Below are positions 46,656-56,725 of a DNA stretch of 64,000 nt, piece after piece. Under the pieces are notes generated by a model. The model saw only the letters and a program-made list of their open reading frames with translations, ran no database searches and had not been told where the DNA came from. Position numbers and translations under genes: made by a program. The stretch's first letter is position 1. Each line of letters starts with the position of its first letter. This DNA comes from an uncultured bacterium (GTDB lineage: Bacteria; Bacteroidota; Rhodothermia; Rhodothermales; UBA10348). Location of the stretch: contig CALIKL010000018.1 in assembly GCA_938018055.1 (NCBI GenBank), positions 1 to 64,000 of the forward strand. The letters are read 5' to 3'.

Positions 46656-47348
46656 ATGAATCGTTCCGAGCGCCTCGAAGCCATCAGGGACCGCATTGAT
46701 CAGGCTGCTTTAAAGGCGGGTCGAAAGCCGTCGGATGTGACGCTTATTGCTGTTTCGAAAACCTTTCCGGAGAAGGCAATCCTGGAAGTGGCCTCTTACG
46801 GTCAGGTTGCTTTTGGCGAAAACAAAGTTCAGGAGCTGATTCGAAAGACCGATGCTCTTGGAACTGGTACGCGTGACATGCCGCTCGAATGGCATCACAT
46901 TGGACATCTGCAGCGAAACAAGGCCAAGGACATCATCGGGAGGGCCGCGCTGTTTCATGCGCTGGATAGTGTGAGGTTGGGCAGAGCTTTGCAGCAGCGT
47001 CTTGCCGTTGAGGAAGCCGTTCTCGACTGCCTGGTTCAGGTTAACGTTTCGGGGGAAGTGTCGAAGTTCGGCGTCGCGCCAGCCGAATTGGATGCGGTCA
47101 TGGATGAACTCTGCCAACTGGAGCGAGTCCGGTTAAGGGGCTTCATGACTCTGGCCTCACCTGCTCTTGATCCGGAGGACGTACGTCCTGAAATGGCTCA
47201 GCTGCGCAGGTTGGCTGAAACCGTGTCAGATCGGGTTGTCGACGGTCCGCCGCTACTGTCCATGGGAATGAGTGGCGACTTCGAAGTGGCAATTCAGGAA
47301 GGCGCTACGCATGTCAGAATCGGAAGTGCCATATTTGGGGCGCGCTGA
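46656..47348 (+). CDS. YggS family pyridoxal phosphate-binding protein
   Basis: DVTLIAVSKTFPEKAILE, FGENKVQEL, WHHIGHLQRNKAK, LSMGMSGDFEVAIQEGATHVRIGSAIFG. Confidence 0.95.
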   Translation: MNRSERLEAIRDRIDQAALKAGRKPSDVTLIAVSKTFPEKAILEVASYGQVAFGENKVQELIRKTDALGTGTRDMPLEWHHIGHLQRNKAKDIIGRAALFHALDSVRLGRALQQRLAVEEAVLDCLVQVNVSGEVSKFGVAPAELDAVMDELCQLERVRLRGFMTLASPALDPEDVRPEMAQLRRLAETVSDRVVDGPPLLSMGMSGDFEVAIQEGATHVRIGSAIFGAR

Positions 47349-47423
47349 ACTGCGTCTGTTTTTGGTATCTTGCGCCATTCGTTCATCATCGATCCAAGAA
47401 GGCCAATTGGTCATGGCTGACGT

Positions 47424-48392
47424 ATGAAAATCACAGCACTGGATATCCGGAAACAGGAATTCGCCCGCTCCTTTCGTGGGTACGATGCGGATGAGGTGGA
47501 TTCGTTCTTGCAGGTAATCGCTGCCGGTTGGCAAGAAATGGTAGATGATTTGCGCCGTAGTCAGGAAAAGATTGACGAGCAGCGCATGAAGCTCGAGCAC
47601 TACATGAAAGTTGAGGAGGCGCTCGAAGAGGCTTTGCAGACCGCCAGGTCAAGCGCTCGCCAAACGATTGAGAGTGCCGAGAAGAAGGCCGTGGATATGT
47701 TGGAGGATGCTGAGAACCGCATTGTTGATCTTCAAAAAGAGGCCGACGCGAGCCGACTGGAGATCAAGCGGGAGACGGCCCGTTACGCAGTGCGGCAGCA
47801 GGAGATTGTTGCAAAGCTGAGGGCCTTTCTCGTCTCCGAAATGGAAATGTTACGGCATTTTGAGGCCGACACCGGAGAGCGCACGTTGGCTCAACCCTCC
47901 TCGCGTAGAGAAATCGAGATGTACCGGGAAGAGCCTCAAGCTGGTGATGGCGATGAACCAGCGCATGCAGTTGAGGATCAGGCGGATGGTCTGGAGACTG
48001 ATTTGGACACGGAAGCTGAGCCGGATTCGATAGATGCAGTGGAGGATCAAGAATCTGACTCGTCGGATCACGGCTGGGAAGATGATGATCAGGATAGTGG
48101 CGATTGGGAAGAAGAGGATGATTGGGAAGCATCCGAGGCGTCAGACCTCGATGAAGATGTCGACGAGGACAAGAATGAACCGCTTGTCGATGAAGAGGAA
48201 GAAAGAGACGAATCCTCCGCCGGGTGGACCGTTACTCCGGTATTTGAATCCGCCTCCGATGGGTTAAATGAGGACACTTCCCACCAGTCCCGGGTGCTCC
48301 CGGACGACTCTGCCGATGATGAGATCAAGAAGATCCACGAGATCCTCAAGGGTCTGGATGAGGAGCAGGACAACGAAGAGGCTGAGCGATAG
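47424..48392 (+). CDS. DivIVA domain protein with acidic C-terminal tail
   Basis: MKITALDIRKQEFARSFRGYDADEVDSFLQVIAAGW; coiled coil; Asp/Glu-rich tail. Confidence 0.9.
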   Translation: MKITALDIRKQEFARSFRGYDADEVDSFLQVIAAGWQEMVDDLRRSQEKIDEQRMKLEHYMKVEEALEEALQTARSSARQTIESAEKKAVDMLEDAENRIVDLQKEADASRLEIKRETARYAVRQQEIVAKLRAFLVSEMEMLRHFEADTGERTLAQPSSRREIEMYREEPQAGDGDEPAHAVEDQADGLETDLDTEAEPDSIDAVEDQESDSSDHGWEDDDQDSGDWEEEDDWEASEASDLDEDVDEDKNEPLVDEEEERDESSAGWTVTPVFESASDGLNEDTSHQSRVLPDDSADDEIKKIHEILKGLDEEQDNEEAER

Positions 48393-49231
48393 TGGGAATG
48401 CAAGACATTGATGGCTATGTGGATTTGGTAAATCGTGCCGTCAGTTTTCTGCGGGAGCGACTGGAGACAATTCCTCAGACGGCCATGATCCTCGGTACGG
48501 GATTGAGTGGCCTGGCTGATGTGATTGATGTTTCACATGAGCTGGCTTACACAGACATTCCTGGTTTCCCCCAATTGACCGTACAGTCCCATCAGGGTAC
48601 CCTGATGCTGGGTAGCCTGGCAGGCACCCCTATCATTGCATTGAACGGACGTGCGCATCTGTACGAGGGCTATGACGCCCGGCAGGTCACGTTTTCGGTA
48701 CGCGTACTGGGTGCTCTGGGAATCAAGACCTTGATCGTGTCCAATGCATGCGGTGGTATGAGACAGGAGCACAGGGCAGGTGACATCATGCTCATCGAGG
48801 ATCACATCAATTTGATGGGCACCAACCCGCTGGAAGGTCCAAATCATGATCCGTGGGGTCCACGATTCCCGGATATGAGTGATCCGTACGCTACCTCACT
48901 TCGCAAACTGGCCCGATCCAAGGCAGACGAGATTGGCGTTCCAATTCATGAAGGAGTTTATGTTGCCGTGGTCGGGCCGAATCTGGAGACGCGTGCGGAA
49001 TATCGGATGTTACAGCGAATGGGTGCCGATGTCGTCGGCATGAGCACTGTTCCAGAAGTCCTCGTCGCGCAACATATGGGAATGCAGGTACTGGCTTTCT
49101 CCATCATTACAGACGAATGTGATCCTGATAACCTGTCTCCCATCTCTATTGAGGACGTGCTGGCTGCCGCAGACAGGGCTGGACGGCCAATGAGTGAGCT
49201 GCTCACGACTATCATTCCAAGCTTGCCTTAG
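48392..49231 (+). CDS. Purine-nucleoside phosphorylase
   Basis: MILGTGLSGLADVID, LNGRAHLYEGYDARQVTFSVRVLGALGIKTLIVSNACGG, GPNLETRAEYRML; ATG 48398 alternative to GTG 48392. Confidence 0.94.
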   Translation: MGMQDIDGYVDLVNRAVSFLRERLETIPQTAMILGTGLSGLADVIDVSHELAYTDIPGFPQLTVQSHQGTLMLGSLAGTPIIALNGRAHLYEGYDARQVTFSVRVLGALGIKTLIVSNACGGMRQEHRAGDIMLIEDHINLMGTNPLEGPNHDPWGPRFPDMSDPYATSLRKLARSKADEIGVPIHEGVYVAVVGPNLETRAEYRMLQRMGADVVGMSTVPEVLVAQHMGMQVLAFSIITDECDPDNLSPISIEDVLAAADRAGRPMSELLTTIIPSLP

Positions 49232-49384
49232 GTGCTCGTCTGAAAGGATGGGGAAGAATCCCCTAATTCACGAGCGGTAGGCATTCCCTTCGCTTTAAAA
49301 GCGGCTCTTGCAACCCGTAGTGGCTATATTTCGGGCTGTCCCAAATCCTGGTTCAAACCAACACACCTCACCCTGCTTTAGTGT

Positions 49385-52300
49385 ATGGCCTTCCCAGAAT
49401 CAAAAAACGTTTCTGCAAATCAGTCTGAGAAGGAGATCCTCGCCTTCTGGCAAGATCAGGACATTTTTGCCAAGAGTATCGCCCAGCGAAAGGACGCACC
49501 ATCTTTCACGTTCTATGAGGGGCCGCCGACGGCAAACGGCAAGCCTGGCATTCATCATGTCATGGCCCGCACGATAAAGGACATTTTCTGTCGGTTCAAG
49601 ACCATGCAGGGCTTCCGTGTCGACCGAAAAGCAGGGTGGGATACGCACGGACTACCAGTCGAGATAGAGGTAGAGAAGGAACTGGGACTGGAAGGCCGGC
49701 ATCAGGTCGAGGAATACGGGATCGCAAAGTATAATGCGGCCTGCCGTGAGAGTGTGCTTCGCTACAAGGGCCTCTGGGACGATCTTACGACCCGTATGGG
49801 CTACTGGGTGGATTTGAACGACCCGTATATCACGTTCAAGTCCAGCTACATTGAAAGTGTATGGTGGCTCCTGAAGGAGATGCACAGTAAGGGATATCTC
49901 TACAAAGGATTCAAAATCCAATGGTATAGTCCTGGATCCGGAACCGTTCTGTCCTCCCACGAGGTGAGTCTCGGATACAAAGAGGTCCAAGACCCGAGCA
50001 TCTACACGCGGTTCCGTTCCGTTGAACGTGAGAACCTGTACTACCTGGCCTGGACGACTACGCCGTGGACTACCGTGTCCAATGCGGCCATCGCAGTGGG
50101 AAATAGGATTGAATACGTCCGGATTCGTCTCACAACCGAGGACATCGGCGAGCACGAAATGGTGCTTGCTAAAGCTCGTCTCGGGGTCATCAAGGAGGAA
50201 TTTGAGATCCTTGAGGAATGTACCGGTGAGGATCTTCTTGGCAAGAGATACCAGCCACTCTATGACTTCTTTGTCGGTGAGGAAGGCACTGAAAACGCGT
50301 GGCAGATCGTAGCTGCAGACTACGTCTCGACCGAAGACGGGACGGGACTGGTTCACACCGCACCGGCCTTTGGAGCCGAGGATTATGAGACTGGCCTGAA
50401 GGAAGGCATTCCCATGCTGAACGCGGTACAGCCAAACGGGCATTTCCGCGATGGGTTTGGACTGGTTTCCGGTCTCTGGTTCAAGGAGGCCGACAAGGTG
50501 GTATCACGCGATCTACGTGAGCGCGGACTCATGTATCGCCACGAGACTTACCTCCACAACTACCCTCATGACTGGCGTAAAGGAACGCCTTTGATGAGCT
50601 ATCCTGTAGATAGTTGGTTTGTTCGAACCACAGCAATCAAAGACCGGCTGATGGCATTGAACGATACCATCAATTGGCAGCCGAAAGGTATTGGTACGGG
50701 TCGTTTCGGAGATTGGCTGAAGAACAACGTCGACTGGGCGCTGAGCAGACGCCGGTATTGGGGCACTCCGTTACCCATATGGCAGTCTGACGCACCAGAT
50801 TCAGAGTATATCGAGGTTATCGGCTCCATCGCCGAGCTGCGAGAGAAGTGCCCGGGTCAGCTTCCAGACCATGATGAGGAAGTGGACTTGCATCGTCCTT
50901 TCGTAGATGAGTTGACGTGGCCAGCTCCAGATGGCGGTACGATGCGTCGGGTAGAAGATCTTATTGACGTCTGGTTTGATTCGGGTGCCATGCCCTTCGC
51001 TCAGTGGCATTATCCCTTCGAGAACAAAGAGGTCTTCGTGCGCAACTTCCCCGGTGATTTCATCGCTGAGGGTGTTGACCAGACTCGCGGGTGGTTTTAC
51101 ACCCTGCATGCAATCGCTGCGTTGGTCATGGACGATGTGGCCTATCGGAATGTGGTTGTCAATGGGCTCGTACTCGACGAGAAGGGCGAGAAAATGTCCA
51201 AGAGTAAGGGGAATGCGGTCGACCCATTCCAGCTTATCGAGACCCATGGCGTGGATGTGATACGCTGGTATATGATGAGCAATACGCCACCGTGGGAAAA
51301 CCTGAAGTTTTCCGAGCGTGGCATCGTAGAGACGCAGCGCAAGTTCTTCAACACACTCAGCAACGTCTATTCGTTTTTTGCCACGTACGCCAACGTTGAC
51401 GGTTTTTCAGGCGGTGATGCGATTGCAATTGCTGATCGACCAGAGATGGACCGATGGATTCTTTCACGACTTCACTCGACATCTTCGATCGTCAGCGAGG
51501 CCCTGGATGATTACAATCCGACCAAGGCCGCTCGCGCTGTTGAGCAGTTCGTGGACGAGTTGTCCAATTGGTATATCCGGAGAAATCGCCGCCGATTCTG
51601 GAGCGCAAAAGGTGGAGATGTCGATTCTTCGAACAAAAGCGCAGCCTACCACACGGTGGCAGAATGCCTCTTGTCCGTCAGTCGTTTAATGGCGCCAATT
51701 GCTCCATTTTATGCCGAATTGCTGTACGGTAGCGTAAATGGCGTTATGGGGCACTACCAAGAGGAATCCGTCCACTTGACTCGTTTTCCTTCGGCGGATG
51801 AAAACGCTACCGTATTTGACGAGGCCCTGGAGCATCGGATGTACCTGGCCAGAACCATATCGTCCATCGTCCTGGGACTGCGGAATGCATCTGCGATCAA
51901 TGTCCGTCAACCCCTGCCAAGAATCATGGTCGTCACGGGCCCTGGTGTTGAGAAAGACGTCATCGAGTCGGTCTCTGCAATCGTGACAGATGAGATCAAC
52001 GTCAAGTCCATTGAGTACGTGCATGGCTCATCTTCGGTAGTCAGTAGACAGGCCAAGCCCAACTTCAAAGCGTTGGGACGTCGCTTGGGTAAGCAGATGA
52101 AAGCAGCCAATCAGGCGATCCGCAATATGACGGATGATCAGATTGACACGTATGTGGACGCCGGTTCGATCATGCTTGAGCTCGAGGGAGTAACCACTGA
52201 ATTCAGTGGAGATGACATCGAAGTAGTAAGCGAAGGGATTTCTGGATGGCTGGTAGGGCAGGAGGGCAAAACAACGGTTGCCTTGGATACTGAGATCAGT

Positions 52301-52579
52301 CCTCAACTCATGAAGGAGGGACTTGCCCGAGAGATTATCAACCGGATTCAGAACATGCGCAAGGAGGCCGACTTCGATGTGACAGACCGGATTGAGGTTT
52401 CCTGGACCGGGACGGAATTGATTACCGAAACCCTCAGCGAACATGGCGATTGGATTAGGAACGAGACCCTGTGTCTGGAGTTGGATCCGTCCGAAAATCC
52501 GGGAGGCGCACTGGTCTCCGAGTTCGACATCAATACAGAGAAGCTGACGATCGGCGTTCGGCTGGCTCCCAAAGGCTGA
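49385..52579 (+). CDS. ileS: Isoleucyl-tRNA synthetase
   Basis: FYEGPPTANGKPGIHHVMARTIKD (HxxH-type signature); KMSKSKGN. Confidence 0.97.
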   Translation: MAFPESKNVSANQSEKEILAFWQDQDIFAKSIAQRKDAPSFTFYEGPPTANGKPGIHHVMARTIKDIFCRFKTMQGFRVDRKAGWDTHGLPVEIEVEKELGLEGRHQVEEYGIAKYNAACRESVLRYKGLWDDLTTRMGYWVDLNDPYITFKSSYIESVWWLLKEMHSKGYLYKGFKIQWYSPGSGTVLSSHEVSLGYKEVQDPSIYTRFRSVERENLYYLAWTTTPWTTVSNAAIAVGNRIEYVRIRLTTEDIGEHEMVLAKARLGVIKEEFEILEECTGEDLLGKRYQPLYDFFVGEEGTENAWQIVAADYVSTEDGTGLVHTAPAFGAEDYETGLKEGIPMLNAVQPNGHFRDGFGLVSGLWFKEADKVVSRDLRERGLMYRHETYLHNYPHDWRKGTPLMSYPVDSWFVRTTAIKDRLMALNDTINWQPKGIGTGRFGDWLKNNVDWALSRRRYWGTPLPIWQSDAPDSEYIEVIGSIAELREKCPGQLPDHDEEVDLHRPFVDELTWPAPDGGTMRRVEDLIDVWFDSGAMPFAQWHYPFENKEVFVRNFPGDFIAEGVDQTRGWFYTLHAIAALVMDDVAYRNVVVNGLVLDEKGEKMSKSKGNAVDPFQLIETHGVDVIRWYMMSNTPPWENLKFSERGIVETQRKFFNTLSNVYSFFATYANVDGFSGGDAIAIADRPEMDRWILSRLHSTSSIVSEALDDYNPTKAARAVEQFVDELSNWYIRRNRRRFWSAKGGDVDSSNKSAAYHTVAECLLSVSRLMAPIAPFYAELLYGSVNGVMGHYQEESVHLTRFPSADENATVFDEALEHRMYLARTISSIVLGLRNASAINVRQPLPRIMVVTGPGVEKDVIESVSAIVTDEINVKSIEYVHGSSSVVSRQAKPNFKALGRRLGKQMKAANQAIRNMTDDQIDTYVDAGSIMLELEGVTTEFSGDDIEVVSEGISGWLVGQEGKTTVALDTEISPQLMKEGLAREIINRIQNMRKEADFDVTDRIEVSWTGTELITETLSEHGDWIRNETLCLELDPSENPGGALVSEFDINTEKLTIGVRLAPKG

Positions 52580-52606
52580 CGCTGCACCGTAAACACGTGA
52601 GATACC

Positions 52607-53020
52607 ATGGCTGATACCAAGAACACAAAGAATGCTGCAGACGCTGCCGCTACGCCATTCAACGATGCCGAACTAGCGCACTTCAAGGACCTGATCGTGA
52701 ACAAACGCGACAAGGCCTCTGAAGACGTTGATCGGATGCGTTCCCAATTGGCTGATGCGCGCGAACAGGCCGAAAATGACACGGCGTACAGCTTTCACAT
52801 GGCTGATGCTGGAACGGACGCCATGGAGCGTGAGAAGCTGTACCTCATGATTGCTCGCGAGCAGAAGTACATCGGGTACCTCGATCGTGCTCTGGAGCGT
52901 ATTGAGAGCAAGACGTACGGTGTTTGCAAAGTTACAGGAAACCCGATCTCCAAAGAACGTCTCGAGGCTGTGCCTCACACTGAGATTTCGATCGAGGCCA
53001 AGCTCGCTCAAAAGAAGTAG
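52607..53020 (+). CDS. TraR/DksA family protein, apparently lacking the four-Cys zinc site
   Basis: YLDRALERIESKTYGVCKVTGNPISKERLEAVPHTEISIEAK; only one of four cysteines present. Confidence 0.88.
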   Translation: MADTKNTKNAADAAATPFNDAELAHFKDLIVNKRDKASEDVDRMRSQLADAREQAENDTAYSFHMADAGTDAMEREKLYLMIAREQKYIGYLDRALERIESKTYGVCKVTGNPISKERLEAVPHTEISIEAKLAQKK

Positions 53021-53049
53021 CGCTTTACTCGTCGTTACCTGTGGAGAGC

Positions 53050-53781
53050 ATGGAACCGACATCACCCAAGAAGTGGATTTCGCGGTCCTTGATGATCATG
53101 CTCATGGTCATCATTGTGGACCAGGTCTCCAAAGTCATCGTTCTTAAAACGATGTACAAGGGGCAGTCCATTCCTGTATTGGGAGAATGGCTGAAGCTGA
53201 CGTTTACCGAGAATCCCGGGATGGCCTTCGGTATCCAGTTTGGGCCCCCGGCGATGATCACCATCTTCTCCCTGATTGCAACGGTTCTGATCATTGCTTA
53301 CCTGTACAAGGTGGGCGGTATGTACAAGCCGTATCGCTACAGTTTGAGCTTTGTCTTGGGTGGTGCTTTTGGGAATATCATCGATCGGGTGTTCTACGGA
53401 AAGATTCTGTATGATGACCCGCTATTCTTAGGGAAGGTCGTGGACTTCATCCATGTAAATGTATGGAGAGGCATTGTACCAGAAGGTGTGCCTTTCCTGG
53501 GAGGGAAGTATCTCGCTCTATTTCCCATATGGAATGTTGCCGATATGGCCATCGTGCTTGGAGTGGTTGGCATTCTGTACTTTCAGCGCCAATTCCACGA
53601 GGTAGCTGAAAAGCAGCTCTTGGGGGATTCGGATGAGGAAGCAAGCGATACCGCTATCCATACGGGGCCGGAGAAAGGAATGCCCCTAGTCCAAACGTCA
53701 GCGGATACTGAAGCGCCTGACGGACTACCAGGTGAGTCGGGCAGCGAAGGAGAGGACACGGGGCAGGAGAAGTCGATCTGA
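53050..53781 (+). CDS. lspA: Lipoprotein signal peptidase (signal peptidase II) with C-terminal extension
   Basis: MVIIVDQVSKVIVL, TENPGMAFGI, FVLGGAFGNIIDRV, VVDFIHV, FPIWNVADMAIVLGV. Confidence 0.94.
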   Translation: MEPTSPKKWISRSLMIMLMVIIVDQVSKVIVLKTMYKGQSIPVLGEWLKLTFTENPGMAFGIQFGPPAMITIFSLIATVLIIAYLYKVGGMYKPYRYSLSFVLGGAFGNIIDRVFYGKILYDDPLFLGKVVDFIHVNVWRGIVPEGVPFLGGKYLALFPIWNVADMAIVLGVVGILYFQRQFHEVAEKQLLGDSDEEASDTAIHTGPEKGMPLVQTSADTEAPDGLPGESGSEGEDTGQEKSI

Positions 53782-56568
53782 ACGCTCCAGCAGTCCGGTA
53801 GAAGGGAGATTTCCGCCGCCAAAGTAGATTTCTTCGTCCATTTCGAAGCGCCATTCAGCCGTGTTCCTGCGATTCAATACGTTTACGACATCTGCTCGTA
53901 GCTGAAGCGTATAGTCGCCTAATCCAAAAGAGTAGCCCGCGCTGAGGTCCAGTTGATGGATAGGTGTTAGGCGATGCTCCTCTGGATCAGTCAGGTCATA
54001 ATTTGTGATCTGCCGCTCAACTCGACGAATTGCATCTGCCGAAACGCCATTCTCCCGCATCTGATCTAGGAGGGACGTAACGTCATTCAGATGGGCACTG
54101 AGGAAATCATAGTACGCTTTCCGATAGCCCCACTCTCGGCCCCAGATACTGCGCCAGCGACTCACGAGAACCAGTCTACGCCAAGGTGCAATATCTGCGG
54201 AGACTTCTAGGCGATAAGGCTCATTCCACGGCACAGAAAGCACGTTATCATCAAACAGATTGCGAATTCTGCGCATCGAAATGGTATGATCGAAACGAAC
54301 CTTGACATTTCCCGGCCCGATTCGTCGCTTGACACCTCCGGAAAACCCGTAAGAGTATCCACGGGTATTATTCAGGAAATCAGCCTGATCAAGAGACTCC
54401 GTCTCCAGCGTACTTGCAGAGTAGTCCACAGAAAGGATGTGGTACTGTCTCTTGTAGAATGACTCCAGCGTGAGCGTCCATTCGGGGTGTGGGAGAATCA
54501 ACATTTCCGCAGCGAAGTGGGCCGCTTTGGGAGGCGTGACCGATTTGTCATTGCCCATCCAGAAACGTGTGGAGGACACAAAAGTGCGCGGGCTTCGGCT
54601 GCTTATGTCGAACTGTGAAACGAACTGGCGATACAGACCTGATCCTAGATACAGGGAAAAACCTCCAACAGGCGTATCCAGCCAATCAAATCGCGCTGAG
54701 ATGCGCGGTTCAGCGTACAGGGTTTCGTTGGACTGGAGCCACGTGAAGCGTGTACCCGCCTCTACGACAGCGTGTTCGCCAAAACGGATTCGATCCTGGA
54801 CGTAAGAAGCCAGTCGCCATCCTGCTGATTCATGGAAGAGAGGAAACTGTTGGGTGCCGGCAACGGTGAATCGGCTTCCGGTTAAAATCCATTCGGCGCC
54901 CAGCTCCAACTCATGTCGCGCACCGGGGAAGTAATCCAAATTGGCATCGATAGCTACTTCGTACACGCGATTACCATCATCCTCTGTTGTAACAGCCGTG
55001 TTCGAATTCGAGGCTTCAAAATCATGCTCAAGGCGATAAAATGATGCTCTTGCGCCGAGTGATGTCAGCAACCGGGCCGAGCGGACATCAGAGACACGGA
55101 ACTGCCCCATGCCATTTTGCCAAGAATAGATATCCTTGAACGTGTTTCGAATGGTGCTTTCATCGCCATCCGTGAGTAGGTCCACATCAGCCAGATTGTT
55201 ACCCAGGCTCGACTTTCCCCAATAAGAGGACGCTGTAATGGTTCTCAGGCCCGTCTGAATCTTCGTGGCAGCGTGGATGTCTGCAAATTGTATGGCCGGA
55301 TCGCCGCTTGAGGGAAAGTTGGCAAACGGAGTGTTTTGCTCCGCAAAGGCTGATAACAGAAACGTGTCAATGACATTCCAGTCATCCATGAGCCTTGCTA
55401 GCGATGGGGGAGCCATCAAGCTCCAGGTACCGATTCGTGCTGCGCTGAGGGTGGTTACTTTGGTACCCGAGGGACGTAACCAAAAACCCGTATGCCGGGC
55501 ATTGGAGGATAAAGGATCCACCTGGACCGTGAATTGGCTGTTGCTCCCCACGGATGATACCCGATTTCGAGGTGCACGCAAATCATGCTCTGCAGCGATG
55601 ATACCCGAAATCTGCGATCCCAATGGTGCTCCGTATCCTGCCTTGTTGACTGTGATCTTGCCTAGGGCAAACGGGCTGAAAGGGCCAATGAACGATGCAA
55701 CGTTGAGCGGGAGAAAAACAGGGGCGCCATCAAGACGGAATTGATGTTCTCCAGCTTCACCACCCTGAATATGAATATCGGCTGTTGCATCATTTACACG
55801 TACACCGGGGAGAGCGTCCAGCCCTCGGATCAAGCCGGATGTACCGGCTGACAATTCGCTTGTTACCTCTTCCTGAGATGCTTGTGGAGCCCCTAATAAC
55901 GTGGATGATGGCATCATGCCGATACCATCCACTATCACCTGGGAAATCAGGATTGGCTCGCCCGACTCCAGCACGACTTCCATGCTCTCGCTCGTGCCAG
56001 CAGCAATTGTGATGATCTGCTCCTTGGTCGCGTACCCCATGTGGCTTACACGGACGCGGTAATCTCCTGCCAATAGCTGCGGGAAAATGAATAGACCGTC
56101 CAGGTTTGCGACGCTGACCCGGTTTACATCAGCAATCAGAACGTGAGCGTGGGAAAGGGGCTGGGCCGTATCTCCGTCCAACACGATGCCCCGCAAATTT
56201 CCGTATTGTCCTGGCCCTTCGGTGGCGATCTCAAGAACGTAGAGGCCGTTTGACCTGCGTATATAATCCAGCCCCGTGCCCTCCAGTAAGCAGGACAGGA
56301 TCGATTCAACCGGTAAGCGTTCCGCCACACAGAACGTTCGCTTTCCTTGAGTCAGGAGGGGATCCCAAGAGATATCAAGGAGCGTGACTTCCTGGAATTG
56401 CCTGAGCGCATCGTCCAGCGCTATACCGCGCCATGCCATCGTATACACGGCGTCTTCGGTCGTGTCCTGCGCATTGGACTGATTTACAAACGGAGACAGG
56501 AGAACCAGCACCGCCATAAAGGCGGCCAAATGGGTCGCAAGGCGTTTTCGTTGCAACCGGTTACGCAT
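53725..56568 (-). CDS. TonB-dependent receptor with STN and carboxypeptidase-regulatory-like domains
   Basis: STN-like TMAWRGIALDDALRQFQEVTLLDISWDP; CarbopepD_reg-like LRGIVLDGDTAQPLSHAHVLI; plug RGLDALPGVRVNDATADIHIQGGEAGEHQFRLDG; terminal aromatic strand LSFAARLTW. Internal ATG 56568 preferred over 56670. Confidence 0.9.
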   Translation of the reverse strand: MRNRLQRKRLATHLAAFMAVLVLLSPFVNQSNAQDTTEDAVYTMAWRGIALDDALRQFQEVTLLDISWDPLLTQGKRTFCVAERLPVESILSCLLEGTGLDYIRRSNGLYVLEIATEGPGQYGNLRGIVLDGDTAQPLSHAHVLIADVNRVSVANLDGLFIFPQLLAGDYRVRVSHMGYATKEQIITIAAGTSESMEVVLESGEPILISQVIVDGIGMMPSSTLLGAPQASQEEVTSELSAGTSGLIRGLDALPGVRVNDATADIHIQGGEAGEHQFRLDGAPVFLPLNVASFIGPFSPFALGKITVNKAGYGAPLGSQISGIIAAEHDLRAPRNRVSSVGSNSQFTVQVDPLSSNARHTGFWLRPSGTKVTTLSAARIGTWSLMAPPSLARLMDDWNVIDTFLLSAFAEQNTPFANFPSSGDPAIQFADIHAATKIQTGLRTITASSYWGKSSLGNNLADVDLLTDGDESTIRNTFKDIYSWQNGMGQFRVSDVRSARLLTSLGARASFYRLEHDFEASNSNTAVTTEDDGNRVYEVAIDANLDYFPGARHELELGAEWILTGSRFTVAGTQQFPLFHESAGWRLASYVQDRIRFGEHAVVEAGTRFTWLQSNETLYAEPRISARFDWLDTPVGGFSLYLGSGLYRQFVSQFDISSRSPRTFVSSTRFWMGNDKSVTPPKAAHFAAEMLILPHPEWTLTLESFYKRQYHILSVDYSASTLETESLDQADFLNNTRGYSYGFSGGVKRRIGPGNVKVRFDHTISMRRIRNLFDDNVLSVPWNEPYRLEVSADIAPWRRLVLVSRWRSIWGREWGYRKAYYDFLSAHLNDVTSLLDQMRENGVSADAIRRVERQITNYDLTDPEEHRLTPIHQLDLSAGYSFGLGDYTLQLRADVVNVLNRRNTAEWRFEMDEEIYFGGGNLPSTGLLERSDRLLLPRVLSFAARLTW

Positions 56569-56642
56569 GAGTACGGGCGGGCTGGAACGACGGAAGAGGG
56601 GAAGCCGGATTAAGTCGACAGGTGGCGCTACGTTTCTGACCC

Positions 56643-56669
56643 TAAATATACTGTTTTGGCCTGAAAACA
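56643..56669 (-). promoter_or_regulatory. Candidate TonB-receptor promoter with overlapping dyad
   Basis: Minus TATATTTA (-7-like), upstream TTG, dyad TGTTTT-N6-AAAACA at 56652-56669. Confidence 0.4.
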
Positions 56670-56725
56670 ACCGTTAGCCCTTCGTAAGCGACACACGACT
56701 GACAGTTCCGCCAGGCTCATAAACA

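Noticed and set aside
49231-49385. Possible T-box leader before ileS
   Set aside because: No T-box antiterminator consensus or specifier loop seen; only a small GGGG/CCCC hairpin.
49652-50443. 263-aa minus-strand ORF inside ileS
   Set aside because: Antisense shadow of a conserved synthetase; no recognisable motif.
53041-53147. ORF start 53041 for lspA
   Set aside because: ATG 53050 gives a cleaner start; the upstream GTG adds three residues only.
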